64,000 nucleotides of DNA from Alkalimonas amylolytica (GTDB lineage Bacteria; Pseudomonadota; Gammaproteobacteria; Enterobacterales; Alteromonadaceae), in assembly GCF_900107845.1 (NCBI RefSeq), contig NZ_FNRM01000003.1, positions 475,025-539,024 of the forward strand, given 5' to 3'. The stretch's first letter is position 1; each line of letters begins with the position of its first letter. This document shows, in pieces, positions 35,047 to 44,781 of the stretch. Made by a program: the position numbers and the translations under genes. The notes beneath the pieces were generated by a model that was given only the letters and a program-made list of their open reading frames with translations, searched no databases and was not told where the DNA came from.

Positions 35047-38000
35047 AGATCCTGTCGCTGCGATTTGCCAACTTAAACTCACTGAAAGGCCAGTGGCACA
35101 TTGATTTTACCCAGCCACCTTTTGCCGATAACGGTCTTTTTGCCATTACCGGGCCAACTGGCGCTGGTAAAACCACCATTTTGGATGCGATTTGTCTGGC
35201 GCTGTATCACCAGACGCCACGGCTTGGCCTGATCACCCAAAACAGCAACGACATTATGACCCGCGGCAGTGCCGACTGCCTGGCTGAGGTGGAATTTGAC
35301 GTCAAAGGCACCGTCTACCGGGCGCACTGGAGCATGCGTCGTGCCCGCGGCCAGGCCGATGGCAAGCTGCAACCGGCCGATGTTGAACTGGCCGAAGTCA
35401 GTAACGGTAAGGTGCTGGCCAGCCAACTCAAGCAGAAAAACGACCAGATCGAACAGCTCACTGGCCTGGATTTTGCCCGCTTCACCCGCTCGATGATGCT
35501 ATCGCAAGGGCAGTTTGCCGCCTTTTTGCTGGCCAATGAAAGTGATCGCGCCGAACTACTGGAAGAGCTGACCGGCACCGATATCTATGGTTTGATCTCG
35601 ATGCATGTGCACGATGCGCACAGTGAAGCGAGACAGCAGCTACAAGCACTTAGCGCCAGAGCCGATGGCATGCAACTACTGAGTGACGAGCAGCAAGCCG
35701 AACTTATACAGCAACAACACAGCCTGCAAAGCCAGCAACAACCGTTACGCCAGCAACAACAAGAACTTCGTGCCCAGCAAGAGTGGCTTAAAGCCAGCCA
35801 GCACAACCAGCAACAGCAACAGGATGCCAAGGCTGCTTTGTTGCATGCTGAGCAGGCACTCGAACAAGCCGCATCGGATCTGAAACGCCTGGCCGACAGC
35901 GAACCGGCTGAAGCCATCCGTGGCCTGTACCAGCGCTGGCAGGATAGCCAGCAGCATGAACAGCAAACCAAAGATCAACTGCAGGAGCGCCTGCAACTAC
36001 AACCTGAACTAGCCACAGCGTTCAAAACGGCCGATGCCGAAGTACAGCAGTTGCAAAAATCGCTGCACGAAGCGAAAAACCAGCACAAAGCACTGCAACA
36101 GCTACTGAGCGAACAGGTGCTGCCGCTGGATCTCAGCCTGCAGCAACTAACAGCTCAACATCAGCAGCAAGGATCAGAACACGCCAGGCAGCAACAAAAG
36201 CTGCAGCAATTGCAGCAACAACACCACGACAAACTGCAACTACTGACCGAACAGACCACCGCGGTGCAGCAACTTGAGCACTACCTGCAGCAGCATAAAG
36301 CCGATGAAGCACTCGGCCGCGAGCTGGGCCGTTTGCACGAACAGCACCGTAGCTGTCAGCAGTTGCAACAACGGCTGGCAGACAAGCAGCAACAGCTGGC
36401 TAGTTATCAGCAACACATCGCTGACATCAGCTCGCAGCAAACAGCACAACACAGCGCGGTGCAAACACTGCAGACCAAACAGCAACAGGCTGAACAGCAA
36501 CTTGAGCAGGCCCGCCAGGCTCTGCTCAATGCCCAGCAAGGCAGCAGCCTGGAACAAGACGAAAGCGAGCGTGATGCCATTAACCAGCAGCTGCCGTTAT
36601 TGCATGCCTTGCAGCAATTGCAGCAGCGTTACCAGCAGAATAATGCGCAGCAACAGGAAAAACAGCAGCAGTTGCAACAGCTCACCAGCCAACGTACACA
36701 GCTACAACAGCAGCACAAAACACTGGCAGCACAGTATCGTCAGCAACGCCAACTGACCGAAGCACTCAGCACCCTGGTGACTCAGGATGAACAGCTGGCG
36801 CAGTACCGGGCAGAGCTTGAGCCTGGCAACCCCTGCCCGCTCTGTGGCAGCGAACAGCACCCTGCCCTGCATAAAAATGACCATGAGCAAGAACACAGCT
36901 CAGGCGAACCGTCTGCTGGCAATCATATTCAGCAACGCGATCAGGCCCTTTCGGAGCTGGCGACCCTGGAAGAACAAGGCAAGCAGCTTCGCAGTGAGCT
37001 GGATAGCTGTGAGCGTCATCTGACAGAGCTGCAAACAACTCAGGAAAGGCTGACCACTGAACAACAACAGCTGCAAAACGATTGGCAGCTGCAGCTGGCG
37101 GAGCAATCAGCACGGCAGACAGCACCGGCTATCAGCGCCCCAGCTATCAGTGACAGTTCGGCGATGAGCGCACTGCTCGCCAGCAAACAGGACCAGCTAA
37201 AGCTGCTTAGCGGCCGTATCCAGCAACTACGTGCGCTTGGCCATGCACTGCAGCAACAGCAACAACAGGGCCAGCAACTGGACAACCAGCTGCAGCAAGC
37301 CCGGCAGCAACAACAGCTGCTTGCAGAGCGGCTGGCACAGCAACAACAAAACCTCAGCACAGAACAGCAAGAGCTTGGCACGCTTCAACAGCAGCTGGAT
37401 GCTCAATGGCAGCAGTTAACCCAACGGGTGCAGGCGCAGCTGCAGATCATGCCTGCAGCAGCCGATTTTGCGGATTTCCTGGCACAAAAACAAAAAGATG
37501 CCGATCGTTGGCAGCAACAGCAGCAACAACTGCACGCCTTAAAGCCGCAACTGGAACGTCATCAGAGCGACTGCCATTACTTGGAGCAACAGCAGCAGGA
37601 ACTCAAACAACTGCTGGAAAAGCTAACCACAACACTTCAGGCCAGCGAAGCCGAACTCAAGCAGCTTGGTGACAAACGGCAACAACTGTTTGCCGACAAA
37701 GACCCGGCCACCGAGCGTAAGCGAAGTGAGCAACAATTAGAGCAACTGGAACACAAACAGCAACAGGCCGGGCAACAACAACAGCAGCACCAGCAGGCAT
37801 TGCAGCAGCTGGAAGCCAGCATTCGGAGCCTGCAGGACAGTGTGCAGCAATGGCAGCAGCGCACGAAAGAGCAGCAGCAGGCCTTTACCGAGGTACTCAA
37901 CAAGTCAGTGTTTGCCGATGAACAAGCCTTTTTAAATGCCTTGCTCTCACCAGAAGCCAAGCAACAATTAACACAACTGCGCGAGCAATTGCAGCGACAA

Positions 38001-38777
38001 AAACAGCAAGCGGACTTTGCCATGCAGCAAGCTGAACAACGGTTGCAACAGCTGCAGCAGGATCCAAAAGCAAGCCACTATGCTGCCAGCTCTGTCGCTG
38101 ACACCGAGCAGCAACTGCAATCGGTGTATGAACAACTGGATAGCCTGAACCAGCAACTCGGCAGTATCACCGGCCAGCTGCAGCAAGATACGCGCTTACG
38201 CAGCGAGCAGCAGCAGTTGCTGGCGCAAATAACCGAGCAACAAGCCCAGCTGGATGATTTGAGCTACCTGCATGCCCTGATTGGCTCTCGTGATGGCGCT
38301 AAATTCCGTAAGTTTGCCCAGGGTTTGACGCTGGATCATTTAATCCATCTGGCCAACCGCCAGCTGGAGCGGCTGCATGGCCGCTACCAATTGCAACGCA
38401 AAGCCGGTGAAGGATTAGAGCTCTGCGTACTGGATACCTGGCAAGGCGATACGGTGCGCGATACCAAAACCCTGTCGGGCGGCGAAAGTTTCCTGGTTAG
38501 TCTGGCGCTCGCGCTGGCACTGTCGGATCTGGTCAGTCACAAAACCAGCATCGATTCGCTGTTTTTGGATGAAGGTTTTGGCACTTTGGACAGCGAAACG
38601 CTGGATATTGCGCTGGATGCATTGGATAACCTCAATGCCAGCGGCAAGATGATTGGGGTGATTAGCCATATTGAAGCGATGAAAGAGCGCATCCCCACCC
38701 AACTGGTGGTGACGCGTAAAAGTGGCCTGGGTGAAAGCCGCCTGGCAAGCCGCTATGCGGTGACCACTGCGGGTTAG
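35043..38777 (+). CDS. sbcC: SMC-like ATPase SbcC, glutamine-rich
   Basis: A 1244-residue Rad50-type ATPase. Walker A is GPTGAGKT (37-44), the zinc hook CPLC is at 598-601, the ABC signature LSGGES is near 1144, and Walker B is SLFLDEGFGTLD. Between them are two very long coiled-coil arms. The arms are extraordinarily rich in Gln, with many QQQQ runs encoded by mixed CAG/CAA codons. It is longer than E. coli SbcC (about 1048 residues). The 3' end overlaps a convergent permease gene by 4 bp. Confidence 0.96.
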   Translation: MKILSLRFANLNSLKGQWHIDFTQPPFADNGLFAITGPTGAGKTTILDAICLALYHQTPRLGLITQNSNDIMTRGSADCLAEVEFDVKGTVYRAHWSMRRARGQADGKLQPADVELAEVSNGKVLASQLKQKNDQIEQLTGLDFARFTRSMMLSQGQFAAFLLANESDRAELLEELTGTDIYGLISMHVHDAHSEARQQLQALSARADGMQLLSDEQQAELIQQQHSLQSQQQPLRQQQQELRAQQEWLKASQHNQQQQQDAKAALLHAEQALEQAASDLKRLADSEPAEAIRGLYQRWQDSQQHEQQTKDQLQERLQLQPELATAFKTADAEVQQLQKSLHEAKNQHKALQQLLSEQVLPLDLSLQQLTAQHQQQGSEHARQQQKLQQLQQQHHDKLQLLTEQTTAVQQLEHYLQQHKADEALGRELGRLHEQHRSCQQLQQRLADKQQQLASYQQHIADISSQQTAQHSAVQTLQTKQQQAEQQLEQARQALLNAQQGSSLEQDESERDAINQQLPLLHALQQLQQRYQQNNAQQQEKQQQLQQLTSQRTQLQQQHKTLAAQYRQQRQLTEALSTLVTQDEQLAQYRAELEPGNPCPLCGSEQHPALHKNDHEQEHSSGEPSAGNHIQQRDQALSELATLEEQGKQLRSELDSCERHLTELQTTQERLTTEQQQLQNDWQLQLAEQSARQTAPAISAPAISDSSAMSALLASKQDQLKLLSGRIQQLRALGHALQQQQQQGQQLDNQLQQARQQQQLLAERLAQQQQNLSTEQQELGTLQQQLDAQWQQLTQRVQAQLQIMPAAADFADFLAQKQKDADRWQQQQQQLHALKPQLERHQSDCHYLEQQQQELKQLLEKLTTTLQASEAELKQLGDKRQQLFADKDPATERKRSEQQLEQLEHKQQQAGQQQQQHQQALQQLEASIRSLQDSVQQWQQRTKEQQQAFTEVLNKSVFADEQAFLNALLSPEAKQQLTQLREQLQRQKQQADFAMQQAEQRLQQLQQDPKASHYAASSVADTEQQLQSVYEQLDSLNQQLGSITGQLQQDTRLRSEQQQLLAQITEQQAQLDDLSYLHALIGSRDGAKFRKFAQGLTLDHLIHLANRQLERLHGRYQLQRKAGEGLELCVLDTWQGDTVRDTKTLSGGESFLVSLALALALSDLVSHKTSIDSLFLDEGFGTLDSETLDIALDALDNLNASGKMIGVISHIEAMKERIPTQLVVTRKSGLGESRLASRYAVTTAG

Positions 38778-39868
38778 AGCGGCGATGCTTTTGAATCGGA
38801 CGTTTCTGGCGCAAGTTCCGGTAGCAGAGTCCCCTTTTGGGTGCCTGCTTGAGTCTGAACAAACTCCAGACGCTCACCCGCCAAACGAGCACCAAAACGG
38901 CGCAGGTGTTCAAAGCCAAACAGGCAAATAGCCACTGCCAGCAAAGCTACAGCCATGCCACCAACACCCAGCACGCTTTGCTCGGAGTACAGGGTCCAGA
39001 CAAACTGGCCAACACAAAGGGTGGATACCACCAACAAGGTTGGCTTGCGGCCAATTTTCGCCACAATATAAACCCCTAAAGGTGCCCCCAAAGCGACTAC
39101 AGGGGCGGCAGCCAGCCAGTTTTCAAACACGCCGGGCGCAAGGCCAGGGCCAAGCACCACTTTAATCAGCACACCCAGCACCGAGGCAAAGGCCATAATC
39201 ACCACCGAAGTAGGAATGGCGATTTTAAGATCAGCCCGGCTAATCAGCACCAAAGCAGTATAAAGCACCATATCAATGCCAACGCCGGTCACCGAGACCA
39301 CTAAAGCGCCCGCCAGTACCCCGATATTCAGCCCGAGCCGAAAGTCCCAGCGCTCGTCAAATTCGGTCATGCCACTATGGCCGGCAATTTCCTGCAAGCG
39401 CCACAGGTGCAGCACGCCAAAGCTGGCCCACACCACCGCAAACAGCAGTTTGATCCACAGTTCCGGCACCAGAGGTGCTAACAGAAAGATACCCAGCGGC
39501 AAGCCCAGCAGACAGCCGAGCATGGCGCCTTTCAGCATGGCCCAGGCGATCGGCTGTCGCCTTGCCAGAATAAAAATACTGGCGCTGACCATGCCAATGG
39601 ATTGAATGGCAAAACTAAAATCACGGCCCAGGCTGGCAGGTAGCTCAAACAACAATACCAGCACCGGAAAACCAACGGTGCCTCCCCCCATCGGGGTGGA
39701 GCCGGCGGCGTAGCTGCCAATCGCCATCGCCAGTGCCATTGGCCAGTGCTCCAGCGCTACCGGCCACAGCCCCCGGCCCAGCATTAAATAGCCCCAGGCA
39801 CTGAAAAACAGCGCCAGCCAAAGCAACCAAAGCCACAGTCGGGGTTTGCCAGCGGCATGCATCGTCAT
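38774..39868 (-). CDS. TauE/SafE family permease
   Basis: About 364 residues with eight to nine hydrophobic helices. Family features are AAGSTPMGGGTVGFPVL near the start, GALVVSVTGVGIDMVLY in the middle and ALGAPLGVYIVAKIGRK near the end. Members move sulfite, sulfoacetate or other organosulfur anions; the substrate here is unknown. I prefer an ATG start at 39868; an in-frame TTG six codons upstream exists. Confidence 0.87.
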   Translation of the reverse strand: MTMHAAGKPRLWLWLLWLALFFSAWGYLMLGRGLWPVALEHWPMALAMAIGSYAAGSTPMGGGTVGFPVLVLLFELPASLGRDFSFAIQSIGMVSASIFILARRQPIAWAMLKGAMLGCLLGLPLGIFLLAPLVPELWIKLLFAVVWASFGVLHLWRLQEIAGHSGMTEFDERWDFRLGLNIGVLAGALVVSVTGVGIDMVLYTALVLISRADLKIAIPTSVVIMAFASVLGVLIKVVLGPGLAPGVFENWLAAAPVVALGAPLGVYIVAKIGRKPTLLVVSTLCVGQFVWTLYSEQSVLGVGGMAVALLAVAICLFGFEHLRRFGARLAGERLEFVQTQAGTQKGTLLPELAPETSDSKASPL

Positions 39869-39997
39869 AGCAAAGGTTCGTTTCAACCACAGAAGACAGC
39901 CATCATAGAGTAAGGATGCCAGGCAGGCAATGGTGCTGGACAGGCTGCCAAAGCTGACTTAGGCTAAAGCAATGACACCCAACAGAAATCACAGGAC

Positions 39998-40537
39998 ATG
40001 ACACTCTCTATTTCCGAAACTGCCGTCGTGAAAGGCACCGGCCAGCCCTGGTCGCACTGGCAAAGCTGGCTGCACAGCATTCACGCCAGTGAGTTAACAC
40101 ACAAAGAGATTGCCAGCAAGCTGGCCGAACAGCCCGGCATCAGCGGCTGGTGGGCGCAAATGCTGGCAGTGCAATTTGAGCAGAGCATTGGCCGCCGGGT
40201 GGCAGGTCAGGACTGCAGCGGCAGCTTTAGTGTCTCGGTCAGCAAAACCCTGGGCGGCAGCATGGATGATGCACTGGCTTGCTGGCAACAATTGGTGCAG
40301 GGCTGCACTGATTTTTCCGATATCGCCATCAGTCGTGGGCCGGATATCAGCTCGACCGAGAAGTGGCGTTACTGGCGCTGTGGACTGGCCGATGGTTCAC
40401 GGGTGAATATCAACATTTACCAGAAAAGCCCGGATAAAGCCTCGTTGACGGTCCAGCATGACAAACTGGAATCCAGCGAACAGGTAGAGCATTGGCGGGC
40501 GTATTGGAAAGAGCGGCTAAAAACGCTTAACACCTGA
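39998..40537 (+). CDS. Small protein with DUF4287-like helical domain
   Basis: A 179-residue cytosolic protein. The first part (LTHKEIASKLAEQPGISGWWAQM with QFEQSIGRR) resembles the DUF4287-like module often attached to SRPBCC/AHSA1 domains in actinobacterial and other proteins. The second part (SFSVSVSKTLGGSMDDAL; RVNINIYQKSPDKASLTVQH; EHWRAYWKERL) fits a short SRPBCC-like fold. Function unknown. It is 34 bp upstream of glpK and possibly cotranscribed. Confidence 0.75.
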   Translation: MTLSISETAVVKGTGQPWSHWQSWLHSIHASELTHKEIASKLAEQPGISGWWAQMLAVQFEQSIGRRVAGQDCSGSFSVSVSKTLGGSMDDALACWQQLVQGCTDFSDIAISRGPDISSTEKWRYWRCGLADGSRVNINIYQKSPDKASLTVQHDKLESSEQVEHWRAYWKERLKTLNT

Positions 40538-40571
40538 ACGAAATTCCTTGGTACCTGAGGTCAGCAACATC

Positions 40572-42080
40572 ATGTCGGATTACATCATAGCCATTGATCA
40601 GGGCACCACCTCCAGTAGGGCAGTACTGTACGATCGCCAGTTGTCCCCACAGGCCAGTTGTAATGAGGAGTTACCGCTAAGTTACCCTCAAACCGGTTGG
40701 GTCGAACAGGATCCGGAGGTGATCTGGCAAAGCGTGCTGAACTGCATCCGGCAACTGCTGCAACAAAATGGCATCCAGGCCAAACAAGTCGCTGCGCTGG
40801 CGCTGACCAACCAGCGGGAAACCACCCTGCTGTGGGATAAAAAAACCGGTAAAACCTTGTATCCGGCTATTGTCTGGCAAGACCGACGCACGGCCGATCT
40901 GTGCCAGGAACTGAAACAAAAGCATGAAGACAGCATCCGCGCTAAAACCGGTTTGCTGGCTGATCCCTATTTCTCTGCCACTAAGCTGCAGTGGCTGCTG
41001 GAGCACCTGCCCGACGCGCGCAATCGCGCTGAGTCCGGTGAACTGTGTTTTGGCACCATCGATAGTTTTTTGTTGTGGCGCTTAACCGATGGCAAAGTGC
41101 ATGCTACCGAAGCCAGTAACGCCAGTCGTACCCTGCTGTTTAATATCCATCAGCAGCAATGGGATCAGGAGCTGCTGCAGCTCTTTGCCATTCCAGCAGC
41201 TGTTTTGCCGCAAGTGCACGACAGTGCCGGCGACTTCGGCTGCTGCAATACCGAGTTATTTAATCACCCCATCCCAATTGTCAGCCTACTGGGCGATCAA
41301 CAGGCGGCTTTGTTGGGCCAAGCATGCGTCGAGCCAGGGATGCTGAAAAGTACCTATGGCACCGGCTGCTTTGCCATGGTGAATACCGGGGCAAAGGCCT
41401 TGCACAGCAAACATCAGTTGTTAACTACGGTAGCCTGGCGCCTTAAAGGGGAATGCAGCTATGCGCTGGAAGGCAGTATCTTTATGGCCGGGGCTACCGT
41501 GCAATGGCTGCGCGATAAGCTTGGTATCATTCAACAAGCCAGCGAAACTGAAACACTGGCTAACGGCGTGGATTATCAGCAAAGCGAGTTATTGATCCCA
41601 GCCTTTACCGGCCTTGGCGCGCCTTACTGGCAACCTAAAGTGCAAGCAGCGCTGTTTGGCCTAAGCCGTAATAGCGGCCGTGAGGAAATCTGCGCCGCAG
41701 CGCTGCGCAGTGTCGCTTATCAAACGCAGGATTTGCTGCTGGCGATGGAGAAAGATGGCATTACCATCGCCGATATCCGGGTCGATGGTGGCATGACGGT
41801 CAATCGGTGGTTCTTGCAAGCCCTGGCCGATTTAACCCAGCACAGTATCAGCCAAAGCAAAATCAGCGATGCCACGGCTTTTGGCACCGCCTTTCTGGCA
41901 GCCTGGCAGCTTGGTTGGTTTAGCACGCTTGATGCTATCCAACCACTTTGGCAGAGCGCAGCACAATTCACCCCACAATTAAACCCAGAGCAGCAAAGCA
42001 TTTGTTATCAGAACTGGAGCTCGGCCATTGACCGTTTGCTGGCAGAGCCGCCAAGAGACCAAGGCATGCAGAAAAAGTAG
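40572..42080 (+). CDS. glpK: Glycerol kinase
   Basis: A 502-residue FGGY-family kinase that makes glycerol-3-phosphate from glycerol and ATP. It shows IIAIDQGTTSSRAVLYD, QTGWVEQDPEVIWQS, ALTNQRETTLLWDKKTG, IVWQDRRTADLC and GDQQAALLGQACVEPGMLKSTYG in its usual segments, and DGGMTVNRWFLQALAD near the end. I start at MSDYIIAIDQG, with GAGGT about ten bases upstream. No glpF, glpD or glpR is adjacent. Confidence 0.95.
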   Translation: MSDYIIAIDQGTTSSRAVLYDRQLSPQASCNEELPLSYPQTGWVEQDPEVIWQSVLNCIRQLLQQNGIQAKQVAALALTNQRETTLLWDKKTGKTLYPAIVWQDRRTADLCQELKQKHEDSIRAKTGLLADPYFSATKLQWLLEHLPDARNRAESGELCFGTIDSFLLWRLTDGKVHATEASNASRTLLFNIHQQQWDQELLQLFAIPAAVLPQVHDSAGDFGCCNTELFNHPIPIVSLLGDQQAALLGQACVEPGMLKSTYGTGCFAMVNTGAKALHSKHQLLTTVAWRLKGECSYALEGSIFMAGATVQWLRDKLGIIQQASETETLANGVDYQQSELLIPAFTGLGAPYWQPKVQAALFGLSRNSGREEICAAALRSVAYQTQDLLLAMEKDGITIADIRVDGGMTVNRWFLQALADLTQHSISQSKISDATAFGTAFLAAWQLGWFSTLDAIQPLWQSAAQFTPQLNPEQQSICYQNWSSAIDRLLAEPPRDQGMQKK

Positions 42081-42182
42081 TGATGTTTGCTGTTAAATCC
42101 AGCAATCGCTATCGCTTAGACTTGATTCGATGCCGCAATGCCGCACAATGCGCTTTAGGCTCAACTTAATCTCTGCAACAAC

Positions 42183-42401
42183 ATGACCAATGACATTCGC
42201 TATCGCTTTGCTACAGCTCAGATTGCCTATCGCTTTTTAAACGAATTGAAGCACTGGCCGGTGGCGGATGTAAAAACCAGCCTGCTGGATGGCGGCCTGG
42301 TGGTGAAAGTTCGTTATCAGTTTGATGGCAATGGCTTTGATTACACCCTGGCAGAGCTGGATGAGATGGCCGCCAAACATGGCGGTAGCGAGACAACCTA
42401 A
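42183..42401 (+). CDS. Small hypothetical protein
   Basis: A 72-residue protein with no family I recognise. The segment VKTSLLDGGLVVKVRYQFDG looks like a beta hairpin after an N-terminal helix (AQIAYRFLNELKHW), and the end is acidic-helical. Composition and codon use look coding. It sits alone between glpK and ndh with only a weak ribosome site. Confidence 0.6.
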   Translation: MTNDIRYRFATAQIAYRFLNELKHWPVADVKTSLLDGGLVVKVRYQFDGNGFDYTLAELDEMAAKHGGSETT

Positions 42402-42574
42402 GACATGACCAACAACCCAATTGGCTAACTGCACAATTTCCTGCTCCCCTCTCAGTAAATACATAGTGTTGCCAGCTTAAAGGATTTATCATTAGGCATC
42501 GGATGCTGCCACCAACGCCCATCACAAAGGCCGCCCAGGAAGAATTATGACGTTAAAAAAAATGGAGTATCACC

Positions 42575-43864
42575 ATGCAAACGATCCTGATTGTTGGGGG
42601 CGGCGCCGGCGGACTTGAACTAGCGACCAGGCTGGGGAACACACTGGGCAAATCCGGCCAGGCGCGGATCACTCTGGTGGATAAAAACACCAGCCATATC
42701 TGGAAACCTCTGCTGCATGAAGTGGCCAGTGGTTCACTGGATACCGATACCGACGGCGTGATCTACAGTGCCCACGCTGCCAGGCACCATTACCACTTCC
42801 AGCATGGCGAATTGATTGGCTTGGATGCTGGGCAAAAACACATTCGACTCGCCGCCATTCATACCGATGCAGGAGAGTTGCTGGTTGCCGAGCGTACACT
42901 TTCATACGACACGCTGGTGCTGGCTATCGGCAGCGTCAGCAATGATTTTAACACCCCAGGGGTGAGCCAGCATTGTTACTTCCTTGACTCAGCTCCTCAG
43001 GCGTTGCGTTTTCACCGAGCACTGATGAACAACTTTGTCCGCTTCAGCCAACAAAACGATGACCGGGCACTGAATATCGCCATTGTCGGCGGCGGGGCTA
43101 CCGGGGTCGAATTGGCCGCCGAGCTGTACCATGTGGCTGCCTTAGCCAAGCGCTATGGTTTGTCCGGTATGAGTGCCAAAAAGCTGAAGATTCACCTGCT
43201 GGAGGCTGGTCCCAGTATCCTGCCGGCATTACCCAAGCGCATCGCCGATGCAGTGCGCAAAGAGCTCAGCTTGCTTGGCGTGGAGGTGCGGGAAAACACC
43301 AAAGTCAGTGCTGCCAATGCAGAGGGTTTTATCACGGCCGATGATCAACTGCTTAGCGCCGAAATGATGGTCTGGGCGGCTGGGGTGAAAGCGCCCGACT
43401 TTATCGCCAAACTTGGTATCTTTGAGCTGAACCGCTTGCAGCAAATTCTGGTCACGTCGGAGCTTAAAGCCAAAGGACAGGAAGCCATTTATGTACTTGG
43501 TGATTGTTGCGGTTTCCAACAACAGGATGGCAGTTGGGTGCCTCCGCGCGCTCAATCGGCCCATCAAATGGCCAGTCTGGTGGGGCAGAATATTTTGCGG
43601 CAACGCCGGCAAAAACCGCTTAAATATTTTGTCTATAAAGATCACGGCTCACTGGTTAATTTAAGCCGCTACAGTACTGTCGGCAACCTGATGGGCAACC
43701 TGACCGGCAACAGCATGTTTATTGAAGGCAAGCTGGCGCGCTTTGTTTATATCTCCCTGTACCGCATGCACCAAATCGCCATTCATGGCTGGTGGAAAGG
43801 CATGCTGCTGGTTCTGGTAGAGAAAATGAACCGGGCTGTGCGGCCTAAACTCAAGCTGCATTAA
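42575..43864 (+). CDS. ndh: Type II NADH:quinone dehydrogenase
   Basis: A 429-residue flavoprotein. The FAD site ILIVGGGAGGLELATRL and the NADH site IAIVGGGATGVELAAEL are intact. TSHIWKPLLHEVASGS, VYVLGDC-like IYVLGDCCG and PPRAQSAHQMA are family features. The C-terminal amphipathic region (about 385-429) should bind the inner membrane. It passes electrons from NADH to quinone without pumping protons. SD GGAG precedes the ATG. Confidence 0.93.
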   Translation: MQTILIVGGGAGGLELATRLGNTLGKSGQARITLVDKNTSHIWKPLLHEVASGSLDTDTDGVIYSAHAARHHYHFQHGELIGLDAGQKHIRLAAIHTDAGELLVAERTLSYDTLVLAIGSVSNDFNTPGVSQHCYFLDSAPQALRFHRALMNNFVRFSQQNDDRALNIAIVGGGATGVELAAELYHVAALAKRYGLSGMSAKKLKIHLLEAGPSILPALPKRIADAVRKELSLLGVEVRENTKVSAANAEGFITADDQLLSAEMMVWAAGVKAPDFIAKLGIFELNRLQQILVTSELKAKGQEAIYVLGDCCGFQQQDGSWVPPRAQSAHQMASLVGQNILRQRRQKPLKYFVYKDHGSLVNLSRYSTVGNLMGNLTGNSMFIEGKLARFVYISLYRMHQIAIHGWWKGMLLVLVEKMNRAVRPKLKLH

Positions 43865-43897
43865 CAGAATTGCGTTTCCTGGTTTGCGCCTGAGTGC

Positions 43898-44545
43898 TTA
43901 GTGCCACAGGCGCATATCAAACTCGGTCAGGCAGCGGATTTTCGCATCGGCGATGCCAAACTTCTCATGGTGCCACTCTTCGGCTGCCGGAATCGCCACC
44001 ACTTTCATACCAGCTGCTTTCGCTGCGCTTATGCCGGTGTAAGAGTCTTCAAATACCAGACTGTCGGCTGGTGCTACCCCCAGTTCACTGGCAGCCAACA
44101 GGTAAATATCTGGCTCTGGCTTACCCTTTGCCACCATCTCGACACAACAATGCGCAGCAAAATAATGCCGAATGGCTAAGGTATCGAGTGTAGTATCCAT
44201 CAAATACTGCGATGAATTGGTAGCCAGCCCCACAGGCAAACGGCGCTCACGCAAATACTGCAACAAAGGCTGAACCCCTTTTTTAGCTTCACCCTTGGTT
44301 GCGATCGACCGCGCTACCTGAGCAATCACCGCTGCCTCTGTCTCTGCCAAACTCATGCCTTGCCAGGGCGATTGCTGATACCAGAACTTAGCAACAGCCT
44401 CGGTGGTCATGCCGGCAGTTTGCCGGGTTTGCTCGGCGGTCAGGGTGACACCGAGCTGACTAAATACCTGCAGCTCAGCCTGTTGCCACATAGGCTCTGA
44501 GTCAATCAAGACCCCATCCATATCAAAAATTACCGCTTTGACCAC
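43898..44545 (-). CDS. hxpB: HAD phosphatase, hexitol phosphatase B-like
   Basis: A 215-residue HAD hydrolase resembling E. coli HxpB/YniC (2-deoxyglucose-6-phosphate and hexitol phosphatase). Motif I is FDMDGVLIDSEPMWQ, motif II LATNSS, and motifs III-IV KGKPEPDIYLLAA and VFEDSYTGISAAKAAG. I choose the GTG at 44545, which has a GGAGG site five bases upstream; the ATG 16 codons earlier has none. Likely role is clearing toxic sugar phosphates. Confidence 0.88.
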   Translation of the reverse strand: MVKAVIFDMDGVLIDSEPMWQQAELQVFSQLGVTLTAEQTRQTAGMTTEAVAKFWYQQSPWQGMSLAETEAAVIAQVARSIATKGEAKKGVQPLLQYLRERRLPVGLATNSSQYLMDTTLDTLAIRHYFAAHCCVEMVAKGKPEPDIYLLAASELGVAPADSLVFEDSYTGISAAKAAGMKVVAIPAAEEWHHEKFGIADAKIRCLTEFDMRLWH

Positions 44546-44781
44546 TTTGTCCTCCAACAGAACGCTACCCTGCAGTGCTTTGTCCTCGCACAACGCCTGT
44601 GCAGCTTAAAAAACTATCAGGCCTTGCTGATTGAAATTTTGTTTATAACAAAAATATCAGAAACACCCACCAGGAAACTTTTTTATATCAATTTAATATC
44701 ATAACTTTATGCGTACTCAACCTGGGAAGTACAACTAAGCTTCTGAGACTACGGCACTCACTGCAAACAAGGAATTTATTT

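Noticed and set aside
35043-38777. CRISPR or tandem DNA repeat in the CAG/CAA-rich stretch
   Set aside because: The repeats are irregular, in frame with SbcC and explained by Gln runs in coiled coils; no spacer-repeat periodicity.
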